This document shows positions 25,599-34,476 of a stretch of DNA of 64,000 bases, piece after piece; position 1 is the stretch's first letter; every line of letters starts with the position of its first letter. The DNA lies in contig CAXXHN010000001.1 in assembly GCA_963663735.2 (NCBI GenBank), positions 372,001-436,000 on the forward strand, written 5' to 3'. Source of the DNA: G963663735 sp963663735. GTDB lineage: Bacteria; Acidobacteriota; UBA6911; RPQK01; JAPXNP01. Made by a program: the position numbers and the translations under genes. The notes below the pieces were generated by a model that was not told the DNA's origin, did not search any database, and worked only from the letters and a program-made list of their open reading frames with translations.

Positions 25599-27494
25599 TT
25601 AGTCAACCAGGAGATCCCTGGAATTGGAAGCGACTGTAGAGAGCCACTTGCCAGCTCCGAAGTTCTCGAAGACATAGTTGGCCTGCCCGGCGGTGAAAAT
25701 GCTCGGGCCCATAAGATCCTCAACATAAGGTTCACCCTGGGCATCATCCCAACCCTGCCAGTATGAATATACATACACCGGCTGCAGGTCAGTGGTTGTC
25801 CACTTGCGGGTGGTAAACCAGCGGGAGAACCTCATCCATCCGGGACCTACTTCGTTGGCCAGCTCATTAGCTGATCCGGCCAGCACGTTCAGGAATCCTT
25901 CCAGGGTCTTGCTGTCAGTACCCAGTACGGAATTCATGTCATACATGTCCTGAAGAGTGAAATCACCAAACTTCTCGCCCAGAACCGCGTCATTCAGGTT
26001 GCTTTCAGGATCAATCTGGTAGGCATTGATGCACTTTACAGCAATAGCTGAGGTGAGCGGGCTCTCAGGAGTCACAGGGGATACGATCGGCTGATCTTCA
26101 GGATCACCAGCTACCCATATGTCTTCGGAGTTGTTGTAGGCTTCTACCGTGTAAATGGTTACTACCGGCTGGATGTTGTAGGAAACATCATCCCACTTGC
26201 TGGGGGTTGCACCCTGGGCCAGGTTGGAGTGCCCATTGTAGTTGTCCATAATGGAGAAGAAGTTCACGATCTGTTTTTCAGCAGGCATGGCATTGGAGGG
26301 GAAGATTTCCCAACCAAGGGCTCCACCTTCGGAAATGATCCAGTTGCTTCCAAGCACATCTTCACCGCGGTCCCACTGGTCGCCGGCATGGGCATCCTGA
26401 CGGAGCATGGTAACTTCGCCTTCAACACCGCTAATAACAAGGGTTCCAGTCTCGGCAGCTTCTGTCCAGATGCCCTCTCCACCAGTCAGGAGAGTATGCA
26501 AGGGAGCATTGACAACACCAACACCGGAAGGTCCTCCGGTAATGGAGGTCTCACGGAAAAAGGTATTGGCAATAACCGCGGGCCTGGTTGCAGCCTGGGT
26601 CATGTAGGCTGCCTGGGCTCCGAGATCTGTCACCTTGGCTACAGTCTGGAAGCCAATCAGGTAGTTAAAAGAAACTGCTGACGCGTTCAGGATATGCAGG
26701 TTGTCATCATCAAAACCTTCGGTGTCGCCATAGACAGGATAAAGGCCGAACAGTTCTTCGCCTGCATCACCGCCGCCGCCGTCCACCCAGGCCGCGCAGG
26801 TTACATTCAGCTCTTCTTCCCGGTAGTTGATGAACTCATACGGGATCAGATCCATTCTGCCGTAGTCAGGATAGAAAACATCATTGCTTATCCAGGGATC
26901 GTAATTATATTTAACATCACCTGAAGCGGTTACAAACAGGAGGAAACGACCGTCAGCGAAGGTTGATGCCGGGATGGCATCAAAACTCTGGCCATTGCCG
27001 TCCGCTTTGTTCGGGTAACCGAAGAAACGGTCTTTCACGTTAACGCTGTCTGTGCCGGGCACAACAAAGTCAAACGGGTCAATCATCATGGTGTCGTTAC
27101 AGGTCAGAACCACCAGGAAGTCAAAGAAATCAACACAGTCTGAGTTGAAGTAACGGAAGTGAACCGTTACCGCGTGGCTCGGATTGGTGTTGGTCAGGCT
27201 GATGAAGTTCTGGTGTACCGGGGCTGCATTTCCATACTGAAGCACGGAATTGCTGGTGAAGTTTACATCATCACCATAAAGTTCTTCAGCATTGATACCT
27301 GTGTCGAGCAGGTAAAGCAGCTGGGAACCAGGTTCATTCACAAAACCGGCCGGCACATCCTTGGTCTGTACATTGTCGAATGGGCTAAAACTATTGTAGC
27401 CGTCATCGTTCCAGCCAGCAGGCTGGGCAAAACCAAAAGACGCGCTCAAGGCCAAGAGAGCGATAAAAATTGTTGCTACCTTGAGTTTCTTCAT
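25599..27494 (-). CDS. secreted surface-type protein, hypervariable paralogue 6
   Basis: 631 residues, separated from the other copies by the 1064-residue gene. Signal peptide MKKLKVATIFIALLALSASF, then GFAQPAGW. Window A is 22 residues (YNYDPWISNDVFYPDYGR). Window B is IANTFFRETSITGGPSGVGV, then ETGTLVISGVEGEVTM. The framework allele DQWDRGEDVLGSNW is shared with copy 4, ATPSKWDD with copy 2, and the TCAAWVD block with copies 4 and 5. Window C is AQGEPYVEDLMGPS. The C-terminal tail is shortest (NSRDLLVD). Unique framework changes are RQDAHAGDQ and GDFTLQDMYD. Ribosome binding site AAGGAG. Confidence 0.9.
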   Translation of the reverse strand: MKKLKVATIFIALLALSASFGFAQPAGWNDDGYNSFSPFDNVQTKDVPAGFVNEPGSQLLYLLDTGINAEELYGDDVNFTSNSVLQYGNAAPVHQNFISLTNTNPSHAVTVHFRYFNSDCVDFFDFLVVLTCNDTMMIDPFDFVVPGTDSVNVKDRFFGYPNKADGNGQSFDAIPASTFADGRFLLFVTASGDVKYNYDPWISNDVFYPDYGRMDLIPYEFINYREEELNVTCAAWVDGGGGDAGEELFGLYPVYGDTEGFDDDNLHILNASAVSFNYLIGFQTVAKVTDLGAQAAYMTQAATRPAVIANTFFRETSITGGPSGVGVVNAPLHTLLTGGEGIWTEAAETGTLVISGVEGEVTMLRQDAHAGDQWDRGEDVLGSNWIISEGGALGWEIFPSNAMPAEKQIVNFFSIMDNYNGHSNLAQGATPSKWDDVSYNIQPVVTIYTVEAYNNSEDIWVAGDPEDQPIVSPVTPESPLTSAIAVKCINAYQIDPESNLNDAVLGEKFGDFTLQDMYDMNSVLGTDSKTLEGFLNVLAGSANELANEVGPGWMRFSRWFTTRKWTTTDLQPVYVYSYWQGWDDAQGEPYVEDLMGPSIFTAGQANYVFENFGAGKWLSTVASNSRDLLVD

Positions 27495-28094
27495 TTAATT
27501 TCTCCTTGAAAACATTGTTCGCAAAAACTCCGAAACGGAATTTTAAACAAAAACAAAAAACACTAAAACCTAATAAAATAAGATGTTTACACTAAATTTC
27601 TCGCTGTTAGTTATAAAATTTCACCTATAAAAGATGACTTAACCGCCGGAAAGTTGCATTTTTTTACGATTTTTTTTGATAAGCCTCTTTGCCTTCCCCG
27701 CAAATCAGAGTCAGGCAGACGCAATCCAGACAGCCTGTTGCAGAGATGAGGTCTATCTCCTCTATATTTAATCAACATTTTCTGCAACACAATATTATTT
27801 ATAACCCATTAATCTTTGATCCGGAATCATCACCGGCATGCAGTTAACCAAACATGTCTCACCAGTTGGCCGCACCTGGTACCTCAATCACCAGTACCGT
27901 CAGGTCAGGTGGCGGCACCTCTTCGTTGCTTGGGTTGGAGAGAAATGGTAGCCATTCCCTAACTATTCCTGTTTCACTCTGGATGTTTCTCTTTTATAAT
28001 CAATTATAGGGTCCCTGAAAGCAACACTATGAAAAAGAAGTTTTCCTCATAAACAATCCAATGTTTCAGAAAGAATGATTTCGACCAAATAGCC
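27495..28094. other. 600-base divergent intergenic region
   Basis: The left half is the leader and promoter region of paralogue 6. On the minus strand a degenerate copy of the family promoter (TTTCCG at 27652-27647, 17 bases, TATAGG at 27629-27624) sits 130 bases from the start. The right half carries the promoter of the methyltransferase gene (27972-28000). Between them, 27831-27965 contains a short minus-strand frame of about 40 codons with protein-like composition but no start codon, possibly a gene remnant. Confidence 0.5.
27972..28000 (+). promoter_or_regulatory. promoter of the methyltransferase/GT2 run
   Basis: TTCACT (27972-27977), a 17-base spacer and a consensus TATAAT (27995-28000). 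It is 95 bases upstream of the ATG at 28095. Confidence 0.5.
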
Positions 28095-30101
28095 ATGAAA
28101 GACAAAATTTACGGCCGCGGATACTACCATGGGGAAAACAGCGGATACCCGGCAGAGGGGTACCGAGCCTCCCATCCTGACTGGAAACCCTGGCTTGACC
28201 TGATTGGCCTGATCCAGCCTCCTCCCGCGTTTTTATTTGACTGCGGAACAGCTTTCGGCTTCCTGCCGGGTGAAGCCGCTTCCCGCGGGTACCGCTCTCT
28301 GGGTTGCGATATAAGCAACTACGCGCTACACCAGGAGCCTTCCTTCAAAGGCCTGCTGCTCCGGGGAAGCTCTGAAAGACTTCCGGTCAAGTCAGGCACA
28401 GCGGATGTAGTATGCATCTTTGACGTACTGGAACATCTCGAAGATCCTGTAACCGCCATAGAAGAAGCTGTCCGAATCCTTAAACCTGAAGGTATGCTGG
28501 CCGGGGCCACTCCCGATCCTCTTTTCTTCAAACTGCACGAAGAAACCCATTGCTTCGAAAGATGCCCTTCATTCTGGATACATCATCTGCGACGCCTGGG
28601 AATGAAAACAGTATTTCGATTTTCAAATATCCCTGAAAATTTCCAGTTTCTGGCATCTTTTAAAGGAAGCGGCACCGCAGGGAAACTGGATATTTTTCAG
28701 CATGACTACTTTTCCAGTGAGCCAGAAATCCTGGAAGTCCGGGGCCCCGAAGCCTTTTCCATCACCTCCGTACTGAGGCAGGGCTGGGATTCCCGAAGCA
28801 AGGATAGCCGAAGGATCAAGGGAGAATCAGCTTCAATCTACCTGCTGAATGATTCCGAATCACCCATCGAATGCCGTTTAGCAGTTAATATTCCGGCGGA
28901 CTCAGCTCTCCCCCGCATCCGGCTGCGATTCGACAGCCTTGTACTGGATGGCTACACGGTCAGGCCCGGGGAGGATGTTCACTCCATTGTTTCAGACCAC
29001 TTTTCCCTGCCATCGGGGGGACATCATATCCACCTGGAACTGCTTCCGCCTTATGACTGGAACCTGGAAATTAAATCCATGGTCCTGGAGGCAACCAGGC
29101 AAGTTTCACCGGAAATCCACACTGCTTCCCTGCCCTTCGACCTGTATCAGAGATACCGCTTTGCCGGTGATATTGTCAGTGAGCTGCAGCCAGGATCAAT
29201 TCTTGACGCCGGCGGCAACCTGGGTGACGAAGGTGGCCACTTGGCGGTCTCCTCTGACTTTTTCAGTTCAGGGGACCACTATCCGGACAAAATCGTCTCT
29301 ACCGACCTGCGTCATTGTGACCATCCGGACCACTTCCCCGGAAACGCCCTGTCCCTGCCTTTTCCTGATGCTTCCTTCGAAATGGTGGTATCGCTCGATG
29401 TACTGGAACATATACCACCCCAGTTTCGCCGACAGTTCCTGGGGGAACTCGACAGGGTTTCCTCTGAATGGATCCTGCTCGCGGCCCCCTTTTCTTCCCC
29501 TGAAGTGGACAAGGCTGAATCAGCCCTGGTTTCTGAACTGGGACTGCGTTTCCTGAATGAGCACTCCGAACTGGGGCTGCCTGAAGAAAGCCTGGTAACT
29601 GATTTCTTTAAATCGGGAAAAGGAAGAAATATCCTGAGATTTGAAAATGGCAACCTGCTCCACTGGTTCAGGATGCTCCCGTTGACCCAAATGGTTTTTG
29701 CCATGCACAACTACCGCTTATTCAGCTCCTTTAACCGCCACTATAATGATAATTATTATACCGGCGACTGTGTTTCTCCCGGGTACCGGACATTCTTCCT
29801 GATTTCCAGGAATCCTCTGCCTGAACCAAAAGCTTCCCCCTTAATGTCCCTACCTGGGTGCAGCCCTGAAAAAAAACCCTTCCCGGGACAGTCGGGGACC
29901 GATTTCCAGTCTTTCCCTTTCTTTCAGGATTTTCTAAAGCTGATGGAATCCAGGGCCGGCGATATTGCGGACTTATCTTTCCTGTTGGCGGAAAGGGAAA
30001 AACATATCAAAATTCTCAGGCGCATGCTCGATGAATATGAAAAGAATCCCATCATCAGAATTATCCGCAGAGTTGGCCGGATACTCGGGAAGCAGAATTA
30101 A
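28095..30101 (+). CDS. protein with two SAM-dependent methyltransferase domains and a C-terminal coiled coil
   Basis: 668 residues. It begins KIYGRGYYHGENSGYPAEGY, then LFDCGTAFGFLPGEAASRGY (motif I of class I methyltransferases), LGCDISNYAL, ADVVCIFDVLEHLEDPVTAI and ILKPEGMLAGATPDP, all within the first 145 residues. After a beta-rich middle region (about 210-345), a second methyltransferase core follows: SILDAGGNLGDEG, SLPFPDASFEMVVSLDVLEH, SEWILLAAPF. The last 50 or so residues are helical and charged (LLAEREKHIKILRRMLDEYE). It opens a plus-strand run of six GT2 genes and may methylate glycan sugars. Terminal methylation is the type of cap that Wzt C-terminal domains recognise in characterised systems, but a link here is inference. 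Confidence 0.85.
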   Translation: MKDKIYGRGYYHGENSGYPAEGYRASHPDWKPWLDLIGLIQPPPAFLFDCGTAFGFLPGEAASRGYRSLGCDISNYALHQEPSFKGLLLRGSSERLPVKSGTADVVCIFDVLEHLEDPVTAIEEAVRILKPEGMLAGATPDPLFFKLHEETHCFERCPSFWIHHLRRLGMKTVFRFSNIPENFQFLASFKGSGTAGKLDIFQHDYFSSEPEILEVRGPEAFSITSVLRQGWDSRSKDSRRIKGESASIYLLNDSESPIECRLAVNIPADSALPRIRLRFDSLVLDGYTVRPGEDVHSIVSDHFSLPSGGHHIHLELLPPYDWNLEIKSMVLEATRQVSPEIHTASLPFDLYQRYRFAGDIVSELQPGSILDAGGNLGDEGGHLAVSSDFFSSGDHYPDKIVSTDLRHCDHPDHFPGNALSLPFPDASFEMVVSLDVLEHIPPQFRRQFLGELDRVSSEWILLAAPFSSPEVDKAESALVSELGLRFLNEHSELGLPEESLVTDFFKSGKGRNILRFENGNLLHWFRMLPLTQMVFAMHNYRLFSSFNRHYNDNYYTGDCVSPGYRTFFLISRNPLPEPKASPLMSLPGCSPEKKPFPGQSGTDFQSFPFFQDFLKLMESRAGDIADLSFLLAEREKHIKILRRMLDEYEKNPIIRIIRRVGRILGKQN

Positions 30102-30118
30102 CAGCTGGCTTTTAAACC

Positions 30119-31072
30119 ATGAACCTTAATGAGACTTCAATTGTTGTCATCAATTACAATGGGCTCTCCTACCTGGAAGAGCTTTTTTCGTCCATAAAAA
30201 TACAGACTCTGCCGCCGGAGGAGGTACTGTTGGTGGACAACGCTTCTTCAGACAGGAGTGCTGAGTTTATTGAAGAAAGGTACCCGGAAACCAGGATCAT
30301 CCGCCTCAACCAGAACCTGGGTTTTGCTGCCGCTGCCAACACTGGAATCAGGGAAAGCCGCAGTGAAGCGGTCGCCCTGGTAAATACTGATATAAGGCTG
30401 GACCCAGACTGGCTCGAACACCTGGCTGCCGCAATGGCCAGCGATGAAAAGATTGCGGCAGTAGCGGCCAAGATCAAACTGTATCACCAGCCGCAGCTCC
30501 TGAATGGAGTCGGAGGTGCCATGAACTGCCTGGGTTATACCTGGGATATCGGGATGTTCGAAGAAGACAGGGGACAGTATGATTCACCCTCTGAAGTCAT
30601 CTTCGCTCCGGCTTCGGCTGCCCTCTTCCGGAAATCGGCAGTGCTAGCATCCGGCGGCTTTGATGAATCATTTTTCATGTACCACGAAGACGTGGACCTG
30701 GGATGGCGCCTGTGGCTGCGCGGCAACAGGATTGTAACTTGCCCCAAAGCCGTCGCCTATCACCACTTCGGGGGCTCAACCAAATCATCCAGGAGCATGC
30801 TGTGGCGGGAGTTGATGGGTGAACGGAATAACATTACATCGCTCCTTAAGAATTATGAACCTAAGAACGTGTTGCGGTCCGTGTCAGCAATGATCAGCCT
30901 CAGACAAAATCCCTCCAGGAAAGCCGCGCAAATCAAAAATATCCTGTGGAACTTGAGAAAGTTTCCGCTAACCCTCAAAAAAAGAAAGGATATTCAAAAA
31001 CATCGGAAGTTATCTGACGACGAAATCACCAGACTTATTGTACAATCCAAACATGTCCCTATCCGCCTCTGA
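30119..31072 (+). CDS. GT2-family glycosyltransferase
   Basis: 317 residues, a GT-A fold family 2 enzyme of the rhamnosyltransferase-like group. Seen: SIVVINYNGLSYLEELFSSI at the N-terminus; LLVDNASSDRSAEFIEERYP; ALVNTDIRLDPDWLEHL with the metal-binding acidic motif; GGFDESFFMYHEDVDLGWRL with the catalytic-base ED; and AYHHFGGSTKSS. The C-terminal 90 residues are basic and helical, probably membrane-associated. It starts 17 bases after the methyltransferase stop and overlaps the next gene by 20 bases, so it is part of one operon. Acts in the cytoplasm on a lipid-linked glycan; donor unknown. Confidence 0.93.
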   Translation: MNLNETSIVVINYNGLSYLEELFSSIKIQTLPPEEVLLVDNASSDRSAEFIEERYPETRIIRLNQNLGFAAAANTGIRESRSEAVALVNTDIRLDPDWLEHLAAAMASDEKIAAVAAKIKLYHQPQLLNGVGGAMNCLGYTWDIGMFEEDRGQYDSPSEVIFAPASAALFRKSAVLASGGFDESFFMYHEDVDLGWRLWLRGNRIVTCPKAVAYHHFGGSTKSSRSMLWRELMGERNNITSLLKNYEPKNVLRSVSAMISLRQNPSRKAAQIKNILWNLRKFPLTLKKRKDIQKHRKLSDDEITRLIVQSKHVPIRL

Positions 31073-32399
31073 CGTAACTATTATTACAGTTAACTGGAAC
31101 GGCAGGATTCACTTGCAGACACTCCTGCCCTCACTCCTGGACCAGGGTGCCGGGGAAATCATCGTGGTGGACAACGGCAGTATTGATGATTCCATTGCCT
31201 TTCTTGAAAAAAACTATCCCTCGGTGCAGATCCTCAGGAATCCCGTAAACCGGGGATTTTCCCAACCCAATAATCTGGCCGCCAGGATCGCCAAGGGAGA
31301 AATCCTGGCATTTATCAATAACGATATGAAGGCCCACCCGAAGTGGATAAGCAACGGGATCAGGAAACTCCGGGACTGTGACTGCGTGTCTTCCAGGATT
31401 CTTTCCTGGGATGGAAAGCATATAGATTTCAACGGGTCCTCAATGCAATACCTGGGATATGCGCTGCAGCAAGACAGCGGTAAACTCCTTTCCTCTATAT
31501 CGGGACTGGGAGGGGACATTCTTTTCCCCTGCGGAGGGGCCATGTTCATCAGCAAAGAGCTCTTCCTGGAATCAGGAGGCTTTGATGAGGATTTCTTTGC
31601 TATTTATGAAGATGTGGATCTTGGCTGGAGGCTGCGGGTAAACGGACGACGGATCGTCCTGGACGGGGAATCAGTTGTTTACCATAAAGGGCACGCCACA
31701 TTTCAAACCCAGGATAATGCCCGTATGCGTTACCTAATGCACAGAAACGCCCTGCTGACAATCCTGAAAAACTATGGTGACGACGCAGTAAAAAAAATAT
31801 TTCCCATGGCCATAATGATGGCAGTACGGAGAGCGGTCCGGTGTTCGGGGGTCAGGAAGGAATCATTCTATCTTTGGGAAGAAGCAGGCCGTGCCCTGAA
31901 TTCTGGTGACAAAGCGGCATCTATTTCCAATCTCGACTCTCTCAACCACCTGGTCGCGCTTGATGACACCATAAAAATGCTCCCGAAAATCCTGGAAAAA
32001 CGAACCATTATCCAGGCCAAAAGGAAAACCGGGGATGAAGAGATATTCTCCCTTTTTGGGGACCCGCTCCGGCATATTGTTGAGGATGCTGACTATGCCT
32101 ACACTGAGGACCGGCTTCTGGAAATCCTGGGACTGGATTTAATCTTTGACCTGGCGAAACACCGGAAACCAGCGGCTTCCTTCCCATCCGGTTCAGATCA
32201 GGCAGAAGAAAAATGCAGGAAAGAGCTGGATGCCCTGTTGTGGATGGGAGGTTATGCCCTGCTGCATCCGCCCGAAAGAATCCTGAGACCACGGTCCAGG
32301 ATCCAGAAATTCCTGAGTACGGCCAGGACAAAAGGTACGGGGCAAGCTGTTTCCCTGGCCTGGAAATCAATAAAAACAAGCCTGACGAGGAGCTGTTAA
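31053..32399 (+). CDS. GT2-family glycosyltransferase with extended C-terminus
   Basis: 448 residues from the ATG at 31053 (MSLSASDVTIITVNWNGR), chosen over an upstream TTG. The GT2 core has IIVVDNGSIDDSIAFLEKNY, AFINNDMKAHPKWISNG and GGFDEDFFAIYEDVDLGWRL, then YHKGHATF. Residues from about 290 on form an extra helical domain of about 150 residues (EEAGRALNSGDKAASISNLD, LLEILGLDLIFDL) not present in the neighbours. A similar tail occurs, as far as I recall, in some large GT2 proteins of surface-glycan loci. Overlaps the preceding gene by 20 bases. Confidence 0.9.
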   Translation: MSLSASDVTIITVNWNGRIHLQTLLPSLLDQGAGEIIVVDNGSIDDSIAFLEKNYPSVQILRNPVNRGFSQPNNLAARIAKGEILAFINNDMKAHPKWISNGIRKLRDCDCVSSRILSWDGKHIDFNGSSMQYLGYALQQDSGKLLSSISGLGGDILFPCGGAMFISKELFLESGGFDEDFFAIYEDVDLGWRLRVNGRRIVLDGESVVYHKGHATFQTQDNARMRYLMHRNALLTILKNYGDDAVKKIFPMAIMMAVRRAVRCSGVRKESFYLWEEAGRALNSGDKAASISNLDSLNHLVALDDTIKMLPKILEKRTIIQAKRKTGDEEIFSLFGDPLRHIVEDADYAYTEDRLLEILGLDLIFDLAKHRKPAASFPSGSDQAEEKCRKELDALLWMGGYALLHPPERILRPRSRIQKFLSTARTKGTGQAVSLAWKSIKTSLTRSC

Positions 32400-32525
32400 T
32401 TCAAGAATTTTATTGATTAATAAAGAATCCTAACTGTTAAACACTTTGAGCAACAGGGGTACGCCCTTTTATAATTTTTAAACATGTAAACAAATTCCCG
32501 CGCTCAACTTTCAAAATAGTAATAG

Positions 32526-33491
32526 ATGGAATTAAGCATAATAATCCCCACATATAACAGGGCCCCCACTCTCCAGGCAACCCTGGAAGGGCTTGATAAC
32601 CAGGAAACAAGCGCTGATTGGGAAATCATCATTGTGGATGACGGTTCAACCGACAACACTGCGGAAATAACAGGTTCCTTCCGCCGAAGGTTAAGCGTTC
32701 CGGTTAGCTACTATTTTCAACCGAATCGCAAGCAGGGAGCCGCCAGGAACCTGGGAGTGCGGTTTGCCGCGGGGGATCATATCCTTTTCCTGGGAGACGA
32801 CATCGTACCAGGCCCTACCCTGGTTGAACAGCACCTGGAAAAACACCGGGAGAGACTTTCCCCAGAAGGTTCTCCTGATTCCCGGGTGGTGATCGGTTAT
32901 ACGACCTGGCCTGTTGAATGGAAAAAGACAAGGTTCCTGGAGTTCATTGGCGAACAGGGGTGGCAGTTCGGCTTTTCTCTTATCGAGGATTTTGAAAATG
33001 TCCCTTTCAATTTTTTTTACACCAGCAACCTGTCAATGCCCCGAAAACTCTTTCTGGATTCCGGTGGTTTTGATGAAGACTTCACTGTTTACGGGTGGGA
33101 GGACATAGAACTAAGCCTCCGCCTCAGGGAGATGGGGATCAGGATTGTCTTCCAGCCCGGGGCCAGGGCTTTTCATTTTCATCCGACGACCCTGGTCTCA
33201 TTTGCTGAGCGACAGCGCCAGGTGGGTCTCTCCGCCTGCTGCCTGCTTGAAAAACACCCCGAACTCGGCGATTTCCTGGGCGTGAATAAAATGCCCACCT
33301 ATACCCTGCGCCGGCGCCTCCAGATGTTCATGCTCTTCCAGGTATGCCGGATGACTGAACAATTGAACTGGCCGAATCTTACCCGCTACTACCCTGATCT
33401 TTTGAGCTACTGGTATTTAAGGGGAGTCCTCGAGGGCTTTGCTGCGAAAAGCTCTGAATTCTATCGAAGGGAGCTGGCAAGTGGAAAGTAA
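32526..33491 (+). CDS. GT2-family glycosyltransferase
   Basis: 321 residues. MELSIIIPTYNRAPTLQATL, IIIVDDGSTDNTAEI, KQGAARNLGVRFAAGDHILF and FLGDDIVPGP give a classic GT2 core. SGGFDEDFTVYGWEDIELSL contains the catalytic-base WED motif of the galactosyl/N-acetylgalactosaminyl-like GT2 group, which differs from the EDVD of its neighbours and suggests another sugar or linkage (inference). The 126-base gap ahead of it could contain an internal promoter, but I see no convincing hexamers. The 3' end overlaps the next gene by 11 bases. Confidence 0.92.
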   Translation: MELSIIIPTYNRAPTLQATLEGLDNQETSADWEIIIVDDGSTDNTAEITGSFRRRLSVPVSYYFQPNRKQGAARNLGVRFAAGDHILFLGDDIVPGPTLVEQHLEKHRERLSPEGSPDSRVVIGYTTWPVEWKKTRFLEFIGEQGWQFGFSLIEDFENVPFNFFYTSNLSMPRKLFLDSGGFDEDFTVYGWEDIELSLRLREMGIRIVFQPGARAFHFHPTTLVSFAERQRQVGLSACCLLEKHPELGDFLGVNKMPTYTLRRRLQMFMLFQVCRMTEQLNWPNLTRYYPDLLSYWYLRGVLEGFAAKSSEFYRRELASGK

Positions 33492-34476
33492 AAAACGCCA
33501 AAGCTGGGCCCCTCCGCTCCACAGGTCTGACCTGACAGTAGTAATTCCATCATGGAACGGGAAGGATCTGCTGCGCGATTGCCTTCACTCGCTGGAGGCC
33601 GGCTCTCAAAAATGCGACATCCTGGTGGTGGACGATGGATCAACCGACGAGACCGCAGAAATGCTTTGGCGTGAATTTCCGGGAGTCGGATTACTGTCTA
33701 TTCCTGAGAATTCCGGGTTCGCCAGCGCTGCCAACCAGGGACTTCTCCGGGTCAAAACTACCTATGCCGCTCTTCTTAATAATGATACCGAAGTTGACCG
33801 AAACTGGGTCGCAAATGCCATGAAGGGGGTAACTGAATATCCCGAATACGGTTTTTTTGCTTCCCGGATAATTAACCATTACAGGCCGGAGCTTCTTGAC
33901 AGTGCCGGTGATGTATACCTCCGCAGCGGCATGCCCCTGAAGAGAGGCAACGGTTTACCCAGCGACAGTTTTCCTGATGATCAGCCGGTTCTGGCGGCCT
34001 CTGCCGGGGCATCCATTTACCGGATCGAGGCGCTGCAAAAAGCCGGACTGCTTGATGAATCATTCTACATGTACCTGGAAGACGTCGATCTCAGCCTGAG
34101 GCTGCAGGCAGCCGGTTTTCCCTGCATGTACCTGGCCGGCGCAATCGTAAAACACCGGGAGGCCGCATCTGATCCTGAGAGGAACAGAAACCGGGAATCA
34201 CTCTCCTTTTATTCAGGCAACAGGGTTTACTGGATCACCAGGAACCGCTGGCTTCTCATGATCACATGGCAGCCTCTGAGGAACATTCCCTGGCTGCTCT
34301 ATGGCTGGTCCAGAAGCCTGTTTTTCCATTTACTTAAAGCCGGTTTTACCATGGAATTTCTCAAGGGAATAAAAGATGGGATCAGCCATAGCCCGCAGGC
34401 ATGGAGAAAAAGATCAGGAATCAGGCAAAAAAGCCTGGTCCCCTTAAAAAAACTATGCAAACAATACCGAAAGTAG
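33481..34476 (+). CDS. GT2-family glycosyltransferase
   Basis: 331 residues from the GTG at 33481, which has an AAGGGAG ribosome binding site seven bases upstream. The alternative TTG further upstream lacks one. Core motifs: LTVVIPSWNGKDLLRDCLHS, DILVVDDGSTDETAEML, NSGFASAANQGLL, ALLNNDTEVDRNWVANAM, GLLDESFYMYLEDVDLSLRL and VKHREAAS. The C-terminus is hydrophobic/basic (ITWQPLRNIPWLLYGWSRSL), consistent with membrane association. Overlaps the gene on either side, so it is tightly coupled within the run. Confidence 0.92.
   Translation: MESKKRQSWAPPLHRSDLTVVIPSWNGKDLLRDCLHSLEAGSQKCDILVVDDGSTDETAEMLWREFPGVGLLSIPENSGFASAANQGLLRVKTTYAALLNNDTEVDRNWVANAMKGVTEYPEYGFFASRIINHYRPELLDSAGDVYLRSGMPLKRGNGLPSDSFPDDQPVLAASAGASIYRIEALQKAGLLDESFYMYLEDVDLSLRLQAAGFPCMYLAGAIVKHREAASDPERNRNRESLSFYSGNRVYWITRNRWLLMITWQPLRNIPWLLYGWSRSLFFHLLKAGFTMEFLKGIKDGISHSPQAWRKRSGIRQKSLVPLKKLCKQYRK

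Noticed and set aside
26229..26681. Long antisense frame inside paralogue 6, with similar antisense frames in the other paralogues (e.g. 13388-13687, 18327-18605)
   Set aside because: They recur only because the sense sequence is conserved. They lack ribosome binding sites and their translations have no domain-like content.
10241..27494. Diversity-generating retroelement as the source of the variable windows
   Set aside because: No reverse transcriptase gene or template repeat is visible. The windows differ in length and occur at several internal places, whereas such elements make point changes in one C-terminal region.
27831..27965. Minus-strand frame of about 40 codons (EWLPFLSNPSNEEVPPPDLT...) between paralogue 6 and the methyltransferase gene
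   Set aside because: Composition looks protein-like, but there is no start codon or ribosome binding site and I recognise no family. At best it is a remnant.
34401..34454. Upstream ATG (34401) as the start of the GT2 gene ending at 35366
   Set aside because: It would overlap the previous gene by 76 bases and add a basic extension that neighbouring GT2 proteins lack. The ATG at 34455 gives the standard N-terminus.
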